This document shows, one piece after another, positions 1 to 8,872 of a stretch of DNA of 33,813 nucleotides. Location: contig JAHEIW010000031.1 of NCBI GenBank assembly GCA_024639185.1, positions 1-33,813 on the forward strand, read 5' to 3'. Position 1 is the first letter of the stretch; the number at the start of each line of letters is the position of its first letter. The DNA comes from Deltaproteobacteria bacterium. Lineage in GTDB: Bacteria; Desulfobacterota; Desulfobacteria; Desulfobacterales; JAHEIW01. The position numbers and the translations under genes are program-made. The notes beneath the pieces were generated by a model. That model did not search any database. It was not told the origin of the DNA and worked only from the letters and a program-made list of their open reading frames with translations.

Positions 1-671
1 CGGCCCGTGAGCTGAAAGCCAAGATTCTCGAACACGCCGGCCGTGTAACCGGTAAACTGGGCGGAGAGCTCGACATTTTAAACGGCGATATTGTGGATCG
101 CAAAGATCCAGCGCGTAAAGTAATTGCGCTCAAAGAGGTGGCCCTGGACGCCTATTATGATAAGCAACGCGGTGGTCAATTAACAGCCGATGTCTCACAC
201 AAAACCTGTACGAATGCACCCACCTTCGGCTGTACCTTTGTTGAAATCGAGGTGGATATACCGCTGTGCAAAGTGGATATTAAAGAAATTTACAACATAC
301 ATGACTCCGGTGTCATTTTACACCCGGTAATGGCCAAAGGCCAGGTGCACGGCGGTGTGGCCATGGGGATTGCAGCCGGGCTCTATGAGGAGATGAAAAT
401 CGATTCCGAAAGCGGCAAAATATATAATAATAATTTTCTGGACTATAAAATACCGACGGTTGTGGATGTACCGGATATCGGCTGTGAGTTTGTCGAAACC
501 TATGAACCGTCATCGGGCTATGGCAACAAGGCTCTGGGGGAGCCGCCGATTATTTCACCTCCTCCGGCCATTCGCAACGCGATTTATGATGCCACCGGCG
601 TCCCGATTTATGAGTTGCCCATGACGCCCCATACACTGTTTCGGTATTTTAAAAAAGCGGGCTTGATATAG
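1..671 (+). CDS. Molybdenum hydroxylase, molybdopterin-binding subunit (XdhA-like), 3' part only
   Basis: The 5' end lies outside the window. The frame is open from base 3 and ends at TAG 669-671, giving about 222 residues. This is the C-terminal part of the large Mo-cofactor subunit of the xanthine dehydrogenase family, which hydroxylates heteroaromatic or purine-type substrates using water. The clearest mark is the GNKALGEPPIISP segment near the end. Its Glu (codon 540-542) aligns with the catalytic Glu of xanthine oxidase (GEPP motif). The HGGVAMGIAAGLYEE segment is also typical of Mo-subunit C-terminal regions. The FAD and 2Fe-2S subunits follow in the Mo-FAD-FeS order of E. coli xdhABC, so the three probably form one complex and operon. 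The substrate cannot be told from this fragment; a purine, nicotinate or aromatic-CoA substrate are all possible. Confidence 0.9.
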   Translation, partial: ARELKAKILEHAGRVTGKLGGELDILNGDIVDRKDPARKVIALKEVALDAYYDKQRGGQLTADVSHKTCTNAPTFGCTFVEIEVDIPLCKVDIKEIYNIHDSGVILHPVMAKGQVHGGVAMGIAAGLYEEMKIDSESGKIYNNNFLDYKIPTVVDVPDIGCEFVETYEPSSGYGNKALGEPPIISPPPAIRNAIYDATGVPIYELPMTPHTLFRYFKKAGLI

Positions 672-678
672 TCAAATA

Positions 679-708
679 AGGGTTCAGAGGTTCAGGGTTC
701 AAAGGTTT
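679..708. repeat. Intergenic GGTTCA phrase repeat
   Basis: The 60-bp gap between the Mo and FAD subunit genes contains overlapping copies of GGTTCA/GGGTTCA units (GGTTCAGAGG, TTCAGGGTTCAAAGG). The same phrase recurs at 6599-6642 and 23537-23570, and in reverse complement around 6830-6897. It is not a hairpin and not a tRNA T-arm. It splits the operon here without an obvious terminator. Confidence 0.7.
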
Positions 709-731
709 GACAATCCGACAAAGGAGAATGA

Positions 732-1610
732 ATGTTTAATTTTAAGAGCTATGCCAGGGCCGGCAGCGTCCAGGAGGCGATCCAGCTTTTGGGGCAAAAT
801 CCCGAGGCACATCTGATTGCCGGTGGTACCGACATGCTGGTCAAACTCCATAAGGGTAAAGCACAGTTTGATCATCTGGTGGATATTCACGATATTGCCG
901 AACTCAATTATATCACCCAAAACGATGCAAACGATATTATCATTGGGCCTCTGACGAGCTTTACGCAGGTGGCCGAATCCGAGCTCATTTGCAAGCGCAT
1001 TCCAGTCCTGAGTCAAGCGGTCCTCACCATCGGCGGGCCCCAGGTGCGCAATATGGCAACCATAGGCGGCAATCTGTGCAACGGCGTACCCAGTGCCGAT
1101 AGCGCCACGCCCCTGATCGCTCTGAATGCAGCCGTGACGATCGAAGGCAGGGACGGATCCCGCCAAATGCCCCTTGAATCGTTTTTTCTGGGACCCAGCC
1201 AGGTGGCTCTCGAGCAGGATGAAATATTGACCGCCATTACCATCACCCGAGACAATTATACTGATTATTTCGGGCACTTTCATAAATATGCCATGCGGGA
1301 AGCGATGGATATTTCAACCATCGGCTGTTCAGCAGTTTGCAAAATAAATGACGGCACCCTGCAGGACCTGCGGCTGGCCTTTGGCGTGGCTGCACCGGTT
1401 CCCATCCGCTGCAAAGGAACCGAGGACAAGGTCCGCGGTCGTAAAATTTCACCAAAACTACTGACTGATATTGCCAACAATGTTCCGTCTGACGTCCGCC
1501 CGCGGACGTCCTGGCGGGCGGCCAAGGACTTTCGATTGCAAATCATTACCACACTGGCCCACCGGGTTGTCGAGCAGGCCATATTGAGCGCAGGAGGAAC
1601 CATTCAGTGA
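732..1610 (+). CDS. Molybdenum hydroxylase, FAD-binding subunit (XdhB-like)
   Basis: 292 residues, the usual size for the medium (CoxM/XdhB) subunit, which passes electrons from the iron-sulfur clusters to FAD and then to an acceptor. The FAD-binding motifs are visible: AGGTDMLVKL near residue 30 and TIGGNLCNGVPSADSATP near residue 115. The C-terminal PRTSWRAAKDFRL segment matches the XdhB type of E. coli better than the CO dehydrogenase type. ATG 732 is preceded by AAGGAG (721-726). The stop overlaps the next start (GTGA, 1607-1610), which argues for translational coupling with the 2Fe-2S subunit. Confidence 0.93.
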   Translation: MFNFKSYARAGSVQEAIQLLGQNPEAHLIAGGTDMLVKLHKGKAQFDHLVDIHDIAELNYITQNDANDIIIGPLTSFTQVAESELICKRIPVLSQAVLTIGGPQVRNMATIGGNLCNGVPSADSATPLIALNAAVTIEGRDGSRQMPLESFFLGPSQVALEQDEILTAITITRDNYTDYFGHFHKYAMREAMDISTIGCSAVCKINDGTLQDLRLAFGVAAPVPIRCKGTEDKVRGRKISPKLLTDIANNVPSDVRPRTSWRAAKDFRLQIITTLAHRVVEQAILSAGGTIQ

Positions 1611-2080
1611 ACCGACAGATTAGCCTAACTGTAAACGACAAGAAAAAGGAAATCCGTATTGATGTGCGTCAATCGTTGTTGGAAGTCCTGCGGGAACAGC
1701 TGGGACTGCTCAGTGTCAAACAGGGCTGCGCTGTGGGTGAATGCGGTGCCTGCACGGTTTTAATCGATGATGTGCCCATCGATGCCTGTTTATATCTGGC
1801 GGTCTGGGCCGATGGCAAATCCATTCGAACGGTTGAAGGCGAAAGTCGCAACGATAAACTTTCCAGGGTACAACAGGCATTTGTGGATGAAGGCGCGGTG
1901 CAGTGCGGCATCTGTACGCCCGGATTTGTGATGGCCGCCACGTCTTTTGTCGAAAAACACCATCAGCAGAACATCAGCCGTCATGACATACGGCGCGGCC
2001 TGGCCGGCAACCTCTGCCGCTGCACGGGTTATGACACCATTGTGACCGCCGTGCAAAAGTGTCTGGATGAGGACGATTAA
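1607..2080 (+). CDS. Molybdenum hydroxylase, 2Fe-2S subunit (XdhC-like)
   Basis: 157 residues, normal for the small subunit. It binds two [2Fe-2S] clusters between the Mo site and FAD. The plant-ferredoxin-type cluster is seen as CAVGECGACTVL followed by a Cys at ACL (C-x4-C-x2-C-x11-C). The all-helical second cluster is seen as CGICTPGF and CRCTGY near the C-terminus. Translation starts at GTG 1607 inside the stop of the FAD subunit, with AGGAGG at 1592-1597. There is no clear hairpin terminator after TAA; an AT-rich stretch leads into the bacterioferritin promoter. Confidence 0.95.
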   Translation: MNRQISLTVNDKKKEIRIDVRQSLLEVLREQLGLLSVKQGCAVGECGACTVLIDDVPIDACLYLAVWADGKSIRTVEGESRNDKLSRVQQAFVDEGAVQCGICTPGFVMAATSFVEKHHQQNISRHDIRRGLAGNLCRCTGYDTIVTAVQKCLDEDD

Positions 2081-2142
2081 TCCCTTGCTGCACAAGACCC
2101 TGTTTTTCCTAAAAAATTAAGCTCATCAAGCGTCAATTTGGG

Positions 2143-2170
2143 TTGACAATTTATTCGGTTATATTATTAT
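2143..2170 (+). promoter_or_regulatory. Sigma70-type promoter for bacterioferritin
   Basis: TTGACA (2143-2148), a 16-base spacer, then TATTAT (2165-2170), 43 bp before the bfr start. The -35 is a perfect consensus and the -10 has five of six bases. Two near-repeats (GTCAATTT and GACAATTT) cover the -35. No convincing Fur box was recognised. Confidence 0.6.
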
Positions 2171-2212
2171 TACTACGGTCACTTTTAATTTTTATTTGAT
2201 GGGAGGATCAAC

Positions 2213-2752
2213 ATGGGAAAAAGTTCCAGAGAAAAAAGAACTCAAAAAGTCATTGAGGTGTTGAATAAAGCCCGCGCCATGGAGCTGCAGGCCATACATC
2301 AATATATGAATCAGCACTATAACCTGGACGATCTCGACTTTGGAGATCTGGCGGCTAAAGTAAAGCTCATCGCAATTGATGAGATGCGACACGCCGAGAA
2401 GTTTGCCGAACGAATTAAAGAACTTGGCGGTGAGCCCGTAACAGGGCATGATGGAACCGTCAAAAAAGGGCAGGCGGTCGAAGGTATTTTCCCTTTTGAT
2501 GCGAATTTGGAGGATGATACCATTGAAGTGTATAACCAATTCCTTCTGGTTTGCCGCGAAAATGGCGACAGCATCAGTATGAAACTATTTGAAGAGATCA
2601 TCGATGAAGAGCAGCTACATTATAACTATTTTGATAATGTTGACCATCATATTAAAAAGCTGGGAGATACCTACCTTGCCAAAATTGCCGGGACACCATC
2701 CTCCACCGGTCTGGGCCCCAGCGGTTTTGCTGTATCTGGAGGAGGCGAATAG
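2213..2752 (+). CDS. bfr: Bacterioferritin
   Basis: 179 residues; a haem-containing ferritin that oxidises Fe(II) and stores iron in a 24-mer cage. The sequence closely resembles Desulfovibrio bacterioferritin, including the VLNKARAMEL start and the C-terminal AKIAGTPSSTG tail. Di-iron site ligands are visible as E24, E57, H60, E133 and H136 (with E100 likely). M58, just after E57, is the axial haem ligand position. The D. desulfuricans homologue is known to bind Fe-coproporphyrin III; whether this one does is not visible. GGGAGG stands 8 bases before ATG 2213. The gene has its own promoter (2143-2170) and a hairpin after it (2788-2824), so it is probably monocistronic. In an anaerobe it likely serves iron storage and oxidative-stress protection. 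Confidence 0.95.
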   Translation: MGKSSREKRTQKVIEVLNKARAMELQAIHQYMNQHYNLDDLDFGDLAAKVKLIAIDEMRHAEKFAERIKELGGEPVTGHDGTVKKGQAVEGIFPFDANLEDDTIEVYNQFLLVCRENGDSISMKLFEEIIDEEQLHYNYFDNVDHHIKKLGDTYLAKIAGTPSSTGLGPSGFAVSGGGE

Positions 2753-2787
2753 CGCCTGTAAAGGCATATTTTTGAAGAAGATACCAG

Positions 2788-2830
2788 AAAGATCGAGGGC
2801 TCCTTTGTGGAGCACTCGATCTTTGATTTA
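2788..2830 (+). terminator. Hairpin terminator after bfr
   Basis: A 10-bp perfect stem, AAAGATCGAG (2788-2797) with CTCGATCTTT (2815-2824), with an inner CTCC/GGAG pairing. The T-tract afterwards is weak (GATTTA), so termination may be partial. Confidence 0.65.
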
Positions 2831-2976
2831 GTTGAATTGAATGACCCTAAAAATACCCCTTCCCACCTGTCATTTAATCTAAAGCACTAAAGTTTTCTCT
2901 TCTTAGACCGATATATTCTGTATACAATTGCGCTTTAATTTAATGTCACGTTGCCACATTTGGGGGAGGGAATCGA

Positions 2977-3822
2977 GTGACAAACAGAAAGATATACCGC
3001 ATTGCACTGGAAGTAGAAGCATTTCCGGGCATGCCGACAACAGCCGCCAAACTGCTTCCGCTTCTGGAAAACCACGATTCAACAGCGTCTGAAATTGAAA
3101 GCATTTTAAAATACGATCCGGGCCTGACCGCCAATATCCTAAAACTGACCAATTCGGCCTATTTTGGCATTCCCACCCGGATCAGCTCGGTACGACAGGC
3201 CATTGTGTTGCTGGGCTGGAAACGCCTGCTGCAGGTGGTGATGACCATTTGCATGAGCCCGCTCATGAATAAAACTATTCCCGGTTATGATCTGCCCAGA
3301 GGCGCGCTATGGCAGCATTCGGTTGCCGTTTCGGTGGCCGCTGAAATCCTGGTCAACGCCCTGAAAATACCGGATGCCGATGAAGTTTTCACTGCCGCGC
3401 TGTTGCATGATGTGGGTAAATTGATTCTGGGCGGGTTTGTCAAAGAAGATCTACAGCAAATTGAAAGCATGGTAACCAAAGGCATTACTTTTGATGTGGC
3501 TGAGTCCATGGTACTGGGGACCAACCATGCTGAAATCGGCGGACAGATTCTGGGCAAATGGTGTTTCCCGGCAGAGCTGGTAAGCGCCGTTCAATGGCAC
3601 CATGATCCTGAATCCTGCGATGAAAGCTGCAACTTAAGCGATATTGTGCATGTGGCGAACACCATGGGCATCATGACGGGTTTTGGAAAGATCGACCAGG
3701 AACTGGCCCTGGAACACTTTGGCCCGGTGGCAGATCGCCTCGGGCTGGCACCCGAAAATCTTGAAGATATGGCCCAGCAAACAGCCGATCGGGTTAAAAA
3801 GCTGATGGTGTCGTGGGCCTAA
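2977..3822 (+). CDS. HDOD domain signalling protein
   Basis: 281 residues, a single HDOD domain. These are HD-related output domains found in bacterial signal transduction, usually without proven hydrolase activity. The family opening FPGMPTTAAKLLPLL is followed by YDPGLTANILKLTNSAYFG and SSVRQAIVLLGW. An HD-like LLHDVGK motif lies near residue 145 and a second helix ends at WHHDPE. GTG 2977 is chosen because GGGGAGGG lies just upstream and the family motif begins within 15 residues. No receiver, GGDEF or EAL domain is attached. Its 3' end overlaps by 29 bp the converging minus-strand radical SAM remnant. Confidence 0.9.
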   Translation: MTNRKIYRIALEVEAFPGMPTTAAKLLPLLENHDSTASEIESILKYDPGLTANILKLTNSAYFGIPTRISSVRQAIVLLGWKRLLQVVMTICMSPLMNKTIPGYDLPRGALWQHSVAVSVAAEILVNALKIPDADEVFTAALLHDVGKLILGGFVKEDLQQIESMVTKGITFDVAESMVLGTNHAEIGGQILGKWCFPAELVSAVQWHHDPESCDESCNLSDIVHVANTMGIMTGFGKIDQELALEHFGPVADRLGLAPENLEDMAQQTADRVKKLMVSWA

Positions 3823-4435
3823 ATCGAGCGTCTTGCGGCTCTGGGTAAAAGAGTTTTAGATAATCATGCCATTGCCATTTTACCCTGCCACCCATGGCGT
3901 AACAGTTCAGATTTTCGTTCGCGACTGTCTGCATCAGGGCAGATTCGAGTATATTCCCATCGACCTTTCGAACAGATAGGATCCGTTCGGTTAGCAATTT
4001 CCGATTCTGTGCGGCGTTTATCTGTGGATCCTGATGCAACCATGCCCCATTTTCCTCGATGATATTGTTCATCATCAGCTCATATACGATGACCGCGCGT
4101 TCGAGATTTTCTAATGGAATGATCTCATCAGCAGAAGCCTTCCCGGCCTGGATGTTCTTTTGAATATGCCCCAGGTACTGATTATATCTGTCTTCCCATT
4201 TGCTAACCACGGTATTCAGCTGCTGCCTACCTGCAGCGGCGGTCTCCACGACCGCCTGATTGGCATGGTATCTGGACCAATCATCGGTTAAAATCCGGGT
4301 ACCCAGCCGATCCGCATGCGCTCGCACCTCGGTGCCCGGAAAGGGCGCCACAATGTGAAATCCATAGGCCAGCCCGAGCGGTGGCGACGAGGTCTCGGAG
4401 ATGGGGTAATAGGGGTTGATCAACAAGACACGCAT
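3794..4435 (-). pseudogene. B12-binding radical SAM protein with internal deletion
   Basis: The frame is open for 213 residues but is only the two ends of a larger protein. Residues 1-24 (MRVLLINPYYP...PPLGLAY) are the start of a cobalamin-binding Rossmann domain. The next residues (FHIVAPFPGTEVRAHAD) belong to the far end of a radical SAM TIM barrel. The rest is the helical C-terminal extension. The body of the B12 domain and the CxxxCxxC [4Fe-4S] motif are absent. The join keeps the reading frame, so a product could be made, but it cannot bind the radical SAM cluster. Normal relatives are roughly 450-600 residues. I infer an in-frame deletion of some 300 codons. A repurposed small protein is possible but less likely. 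Confidence 0.75.
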
Positions 4436-4506
4436 AATTCAAAGTGCTCTGTATCAGGTTTCATGCGTCAGCGTTCAAAAGTTCCGCCAGAGGCAGTTCA
4501 GGTGCC

Positions 4507-4600
4507 GGGTGTCAGGAAAAGATGACATCGAGCGGGATATGTCAATTTTTAACGTCATCAATTTTGTCATCCTGACACCTGAACACCGACACCTGACACC
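4507..4600. repeat. Inverted GGTGTCAGG/CCTGACACC phrase repeats
   Basis: GGTGTCAGG...GATGACA (4507-4526) faces TGTCATCCTGACACC (4564-4578). Further ACACCTGACACC units run to about 4600. The same ACACCTGACACC phrase recurs at 24495-24553, next to the 3' end of another minus-strand gene. Function is unknown; it may extrude as an imperfect hairpin. Confidence 0.6.
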
Positions 4601-4611
4601 TTTTTTATAGT

Positions 4612-4653
4612 GAACAAAAAAATGGGGCCCGGAAAGTGTATCCAGGCCCCATT
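4612..4653 (-). terminator. Intrinsic terminator of fhs
   Basis: A 9-bp perfect stem (AATGGGGCC at 4621-4629 with GGCCCCATT at 4645-4653). Read on the minus strand it is followed by a run of T (complement of the A run 4616-4622). It lies 27 bp past the fhs stop. The plus-strand side also has a short T run, so it may work both ways. Confidence 0.85.
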
Positions 4654-4679
4654 CGTTTTTCGTGTTTACTTTATCCGAA

Positions 4680-6443
4680 CTAGAACAATCCTGTCACCTG
4701 GCCGGTTGCAGGATCTACATCCACTCTTCTGAATGCCGGGTTGGAGCCGGTTCCGGGCATCAGGCTGATAGTACCGGCACAGGGGCACAAAAACTTCGCA
4801 CCGGAATAAATCAGCACGTCCCGCACAGGCAGCGTCCAGCCTTTGGGCGCACCCTTGAGGGTCGGGTCGTGGCTCAGGCTGAGATGGGTTTTGACCATCA
4901 TGGTTGTAAAGTCGGCGTACTGGGGATCGCCCTCGAGCATTTTGGCCTTAGCCTCGGCTTCCGGGGTCCAGGCCACGCCGTCCGCACCGTAGACTTCCTT
5001 GGCGATCAAGTCAACACGGTCGCGCAGTTTCATCTCCAGCGGATACAGGAATTTGAAGTCGTTTTCTTCTTCACAGGCCTCGACGACGGCATCGGCAAAT
5101 TCCAGGGCCCCATCGCCGCCCAGTTCCCAGTGTTTGGACTCGGCGCAACGGGCGCCGGCCGCCTCGGCTGCCGCACGGACAATCTTACATTCCGCATCCG
5201 TATCGGTGTAGAAACGGTTGATGCAAACCACCGGGTTGATGCCGGCCTTGCGGATGGTGTTGATGTGATGCACCATGTTCACGCAGCCTTTTTCAACCAT
5301 TTCCAGGTTCTCTTTGGTGTATTCATCCGGCATGGCAATGCCCGGTGTCACTTTGGGACCGCCGCCGTGGCTTTTCAGCGCGCGGATGGTGGTGGTCAAA
5401 ACTGATACATGCGGTTTCAATCCGCTGAAGCGGGATTTGACGTTCCAGAATTTCTCGAAGCCGATATCGGCGCCGAAGCCCGATTCAGTCACATGATAGT
5501 CAAACAGTTTCAAGCCCACACGGTCGGCAATAATGGAGGACTGGCCGACAGCGATGTTGGCAAAAGGTCCCGCATGCACCATGCAGGGGTTATATTCGGC
5601 GGTGCACATCATGGTGGGGTTGATGGTGTTGCGCATAAAAGCGGTCATGGCGTTGCCGACTTCGAGATCGCCGGTGGTTACCGGCTTGCCGCTCTTATCA
5701 AATGCCACCGTGATGTTGTTGAGCCGTTCTTTCAGATCGGCCAGATCGCGGATAATCGACAGAATGGCCATACACTCGGAGCCCACGGCGATACCGAATT
5801 TGGACTGCATGGTAAAGCCGTCCATGCGGCCGCCGATGCCGATGATAATGTTTCGCAAAGACTGGGCACAAAAATCCATGATCCAGCCCAGCTCAACGCG
5901 GGTGGGATCGATGTTTAAACGCGCCATGCCCGTCAAGCGATCCAGTTGTTCATCGTTGTAGTTGCGCTCGTGCTGCATGCGCGAGGTCATGGCCACCATG
6001 GCCAGGTTGTGGGCATTCATGATGTCGTTGATGTCGCCGGTCAGCCCCAGTGAGAATTCGGTCATCGGAATCAGCAGGGAGTTGCCGCCACCGGCAGCGG
6101 TTCCCTTGACGTTCATGGTGGGGCCGCCGGAGGGCTGGCGCAGCGCGCCGCCTACGTTCTTGCCGCGTTTGCCTAAACCTTCCATTAAACCGCAGGAAGT
6201 GGTGCTTTTGCCTTCTCCCAGCGGCGTCGGCGTGATGGCGGTCACCTCGATGTATTTCCCGTCCGGTTTGTCCTGGAGACGGTCGATTATTTTCAAAAAG
6301 TCCAGTTTCGCCAGCCGGCCCATCGGGAGAATCTCATCCTTTTCAAGACCCAGTTTGTCCCGCCATTCTTCCGGTGTCGGCATGTTCGGTTCAGCCGCTT
6401 CGGAAATCTGCCAGTCTGCCATTTTTACTGCATCATAAGCCAT
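4680..6443 (-). CDS. fhs: Formate-tetrahydrofolate ligase
   Basis: 587 residues, full length. It joins formate to tetrahydrofolate using ATP to give 10-formyl-THF, the entry of the methyl branch of the Wood-Ljungdahl pathway and a source of C1 units. The ATP-binding loop is [12 protein letters not shown] at residues 71-82. The following stretch, with [17 protein letters not shown], is diagnostic of the family. Start ATG 6443 has AGGAGGG just upstream (complement of 6452-6458). It stands alone, with no folD, metF or acs/cdh genes nearby, and ends at a strong terminator. In a sulfate-reducing anaerobe it would serve either acetyl-CoA oxidation or CO2 fixation; the window does not say which. Confidence 0.97.
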   Translation of the reverse strand: MAYDAVKMADWQISEAAEPNMPTPEEWRDKLGLEKDEILPMGRLAKLDFLKIIDRLQDKPDGKYIEVTAITPTPLGEGKSTTSCGLMEGLGKRGKNVGGALRQPSGGPTMNVKGTAAGGGNSLLIPMTEFSLGLTGDINDIMNAHNLAMVAMTSRMQHERNYNDEQLDRLTGMARLNIDPTRVELGWIMDFCAQSLRNIIIGIGGRMDGFTMQSKFGIAVGSECMAILSIIRDLADLKERLNNITVAFDKSGKPVTTGDLEVGNAMTAFMRNTINPTMMCTAEYNPCMVHAGPFANIAVGQSSIIADRVGLKLFDYHVTESGFGADIGFEKFWNVKSRFSGLKPHVSVLTTTIRALKSHGGGPKVTPGIAMPDEYTKENLEMVEKGCVNMVHHINTIRKAGINPVVCINRFYTDTDAECKIVRAAAEAAGARCAESKHWELGGDGALEFADAVVEACEEENDFKFLYPLEMKLRDRVDLIAKEVYGADGVAWTPEAEAKAKMLEGDPQYADFTTMMVKTHLSLSHDPTLKGAPKGWTLPVRDVLIYSGAKFLCPCAGTISLMPGTGSNPAFRRVDVDPATGQVTGLF

Positions 6444-6598
6444 CTACTTAACCCTCCTTTCGATTTTTTGATAGAGCTGTTGCGAAGTCGTATCGAAGAA
6501 CCCTTTGTGACGCACTTATATATAAATCGTCCAAACCTGCATAAAAAAATCACCATGCGTGTACCATCTGATCGGGCGTTTGGCAAGAGATTTATTCT

Positions 6599-6899
6599 GT
6601 TCAGGGTTCAAAGGTTCAAGGGTTCAGAGGTTCAGGGTTCATTAGGTCTGCGTTACGTTTAGCGCATGGTTTGTTTTATCGAGTACGAGTACGAGTACGA
6701 AGCGTTTAATGATTTATCGTACTCATCCTCCTGCTCGTCTTCGTCCTCGGTTTTTTAAGGTGCTCTTTTAATAAAATAATAGGCACTTACGCCGCTGACT
6801 AAAACCAGTTGCCAGCAGCCAAGTGCCAAACCTTTGAACCATGCCCGCCGCGCCGTAGAGTACGCGTAGGCGGGTGAACGCTGAACCTGGAACCTTTAA
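6599..6899. repeat. Composite intergenic phrase-repeat region
   Basis: The 450-bp gap between fhs and the ABC exporter holds several short phrases. GGTTCA/GGGTTCA units lie at 6599-6642. Tandem CGAGTA units lie at 6678-6698, with a degenerate opposite-strand version (CTCGTCTTCGTCCTCGG) to about 6755. CCAGTTGCCAGCAGCCA units lie near 6803-6822. Reverse-complement copies (CCTTTGAACC, GCTGAACCTGGAACC) lie at 6830-6897, touching the stop codon of the exporter gene. No gene or convincing promoter was seen. Confidence 0.65.
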
Positions 6900-8872
6900 T
6901 TATGGAGCTGATTGAGCTGGTAATAAAAGCCCTGGCGCGCCATCAACTCCACGTGGTTGCCGGTTTCGACAATACGGCCCCTGTTCATAACGATGATTCG
7001 ATCCGCATGGCGCACGGTTGACAGCCGGTGAGCAACCACCAGGGCCGTTCTGTTTTTCATCAGTTTTTCGAGGGCCTGCTGAATCCATAACTCGGTTTGC
7101 GAATCAATATACGAGGTGGCTTCGTCAAATAGGATTAATTGTGGATTTCGGGCAAACGCGCGGGCAATTGAGATGAGCTGTCGCTCGCCGCTGGAAAGAG
7201 ATGTGCCCCCTCCCGGAAGGACTGTGTCCAGTCCGTCAGGCAGCCGTTCGATTAAACTGTGGCAGTTGGCCGCTTCGATGATGCGCCGGCTGGCCTCCTC
7301 GGTTAAGTGCTGAGCATTGTCGAATATGTTTTCGCGGATGGTGCCGGAAAACAGAAACGGCTCCTGCATCACCAGCGCCATTTTATGGCGAAACTCAGCG
7401 GTATCGAATTCTCTGAGATCGACATCGTTGATCAGGATGCGACCCTCTGTCGGGTCGTAAAAACGGGGGATCAGGTTTACCAGCGTGGTTTTACCGGCGC
7501 CGGTGGGGCCGACCACGGCCACGGTATCGCCAGATTTAATATGCAACGATATGTTACGAAGCACCTTCTCGGCGTCAATATAGCTGAAGGAAACATCCTC
7601 AAATCGGATCGCATGAATACGGTCCAAACCCGGCAAATCCGGTCGAACACGTTTTTTTGGCAGGCTATGCTGCGTATCCAGGATCAATAATATCCGCTCT
7701 GCCGAAGACATTGCATTTTGCAAAATATTATATTTTTCAGCCAGATCTCTAATCGGCCTGAAAAACATCCTGATATATGAAATGAATGCCACCAGGGTTC
7801 CAAGACTGAGCGCATCAGCGAGCACCTGACCGCCGCCATAGAAAATGACAACAGCAATAGCAATCACCCCCATCAGCTCAATGATCGGCATAAAAATGGC
7901 CAGGACATGGATCTGTCGCATGCCGGCCTGATAATTTTCATGGTTGAGCTGTCTGAATTTTTGGTAGTTTTTCGCTTCCTGCACAAACAGCTGAATAACG
8001 CCAATGCCTTCAATGGTTTCAGCAAAACGGGTATTGATTTCAGCCAATTTTATGCGCAGCGCCCGAAACACGTCACGGGCCTTTACCGAAAATACGGCCG
8101 AAGCGTAAAATACGATGGGCAGGACCATAAACGATGCCAGGGCGAGCTTCCAGGAAAGAAACAACATGATCGAGGCGATTCCGATCAGCAAGAAAATATC
8201 TTTGAAAACCAGTGAAATGACCGACGTAAACAATTCATGCATGTTCTGGACATCGTTTGTCAGCCGTGTGACCAGGCGGCCGACCGGGTTGCGCGTAAAA
8301 AATTCAATCGCCAGGTTCTGTACGTGGGTAAAAAGCTTCATTCTTAAATCATGCATGATCATGTGACCGCAGTACTCCATAATCATTTTCTGGCTAAAAT
8401 TGAGGATGAAATTAACTAAGACGATGGCCAGGAAGATCAGTGCCATTTTCCCCAGGCCGGCCACATCGTGCCGCCGCAAAATTTTCAAATCGGATTTTGC
8501 AAGCTTTCCCAGATCATCAAATGAAATCAAGCCTGTCTGGCCATCCACCTTAAACAGGGCGCCATATTTTTCAGCAACTGCACGCTGACGGGCGTCATTT
8601 AGGTCTATCTTTAAAAATCGTTTTCGCATCCCTTCGGTCTGCGCATCTGTTGTTTTGGTCACGTCAGCGTGCGGCACGATGTACCGGTCAATGGCGACCT
8701 TGGTAACATAAGGCAGCGCCAGTTCCAGAGCGGTTATGCCTAAAACCAACAGAATTGAATAGAAGATCAGTCTGCGGTAGGTGCTCACAAACGGCAGCAA
8801 TCTTCTCAACAGCTTGAGGTCATAGGGCTTGCCCAGCTGCGCTTCTTCAAAATATTCATATTCAGGATGCAT
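6896..8872 (-). CDS. ABC exporter half-transporter, catalytic partner (MdlB/TM288-like)
   Basis: 658 residues: an N-terminal six-helix membrane domain and a C-terminal nucleotide-binding domain. Walker A is GPTGAGKTT near residue 455. The signature is LSSGERQ, Walker B with the catalytic Glu is LILFDEATS, and the H-loop is VAHRLSTV. Between membrane helices 1 and 2 there is an extra hydrophilic stretch of about 70 residues (roughly 68-138) that would face outside. The start ATG 8872 has AGAGGAC upstream and overlaps the end of the upstream exporter gene by 11 bp, so the two are co-translated. The pair matches heterodimeric type IV exporters, which move drugs, lipids or peptides. The substrate is unknown. 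Confidence 0.92.
   Translation of the reverse strand: MHPEYEYFEEAQLGKPYDLKLLRRLLPFVSTYRRLIFYSILLVLGITALELALPYVTKVAIDRYIVPHADVTKTTDAQTEGMRKRFLKIDLNDARQRAVAEKYGALFKVDGQTGLISFDDLGKLAKSDLKILRRHDVAGLGKMALIFLAIVLVNFILNFSQKMIMEYCGHMIMHDLRMKLFTHVQNLAIEFFTRNPVGRLVTRLTNDVQNMHELFTSVISLVFKDIFLLIGIASIMLFLSWKLALASFMVLPIVFYASAVFSVKARDVFRALRIKLAEINTRFAETIEGIGVIQLFVQEAKNYQKFRQLNHENYQAGMRQIHVLAIFMPIIELMGVIAIAVVIFYGGGQVLADALSLGTLVAFISYIRMFFRPIRDLAEKYNILQNAMSSAERILLILDTQHSLPKKRVRPDLPGLDRIHAIRFEDVSFSYIDAEKVLRNISLHIKSGDTVAVVGPTGAGKTTLVNLIPRFYDPTEGRILINDVDLREFDTAEFRHKMALVMQEPFLFSGTIRENIFDNAQHLTEEASRRIIEAANCHSLIERLPDGLDTVLPGGGTSLSSGERQLISIARAFARNPQLILFDEATSYIDSQTELWIQQALEKLMKNRTALVVAHRLSTVRHADRIIVMNRGRIVETGNHVELMARQGFYYQLNQLHN

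Noticed and set aside
699-1283. 194-residue open frame on the minus strand over the FAD subunit gene
   Set aside because: It is the antisense shadow of a well-recognised gene, has no family features and no ribosome site.
1491-1530. GACGTCCGCCCGCGGACGTC palindrome inside the FAD subunit gene, at first thought to be an inserted repeat
   Set aside because: The encoded DVRPRTSWRAAKDFR is normal for XdhB-type proteins, so no insertion is needed.
4662-5405. 247-residue plus-strand frame under fhs, with several more shadows up to 6438
   Set aside because: fhs on the other strand is certain. These frames arise from its codon bias and show no domain.
6599-6755. Possible CRISPR array or minisatellite between fhs and the ABC exporter
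   Set aside because: There are no evenly spaced repeats with unique spacers; units are short, degenerate and of several kinds.
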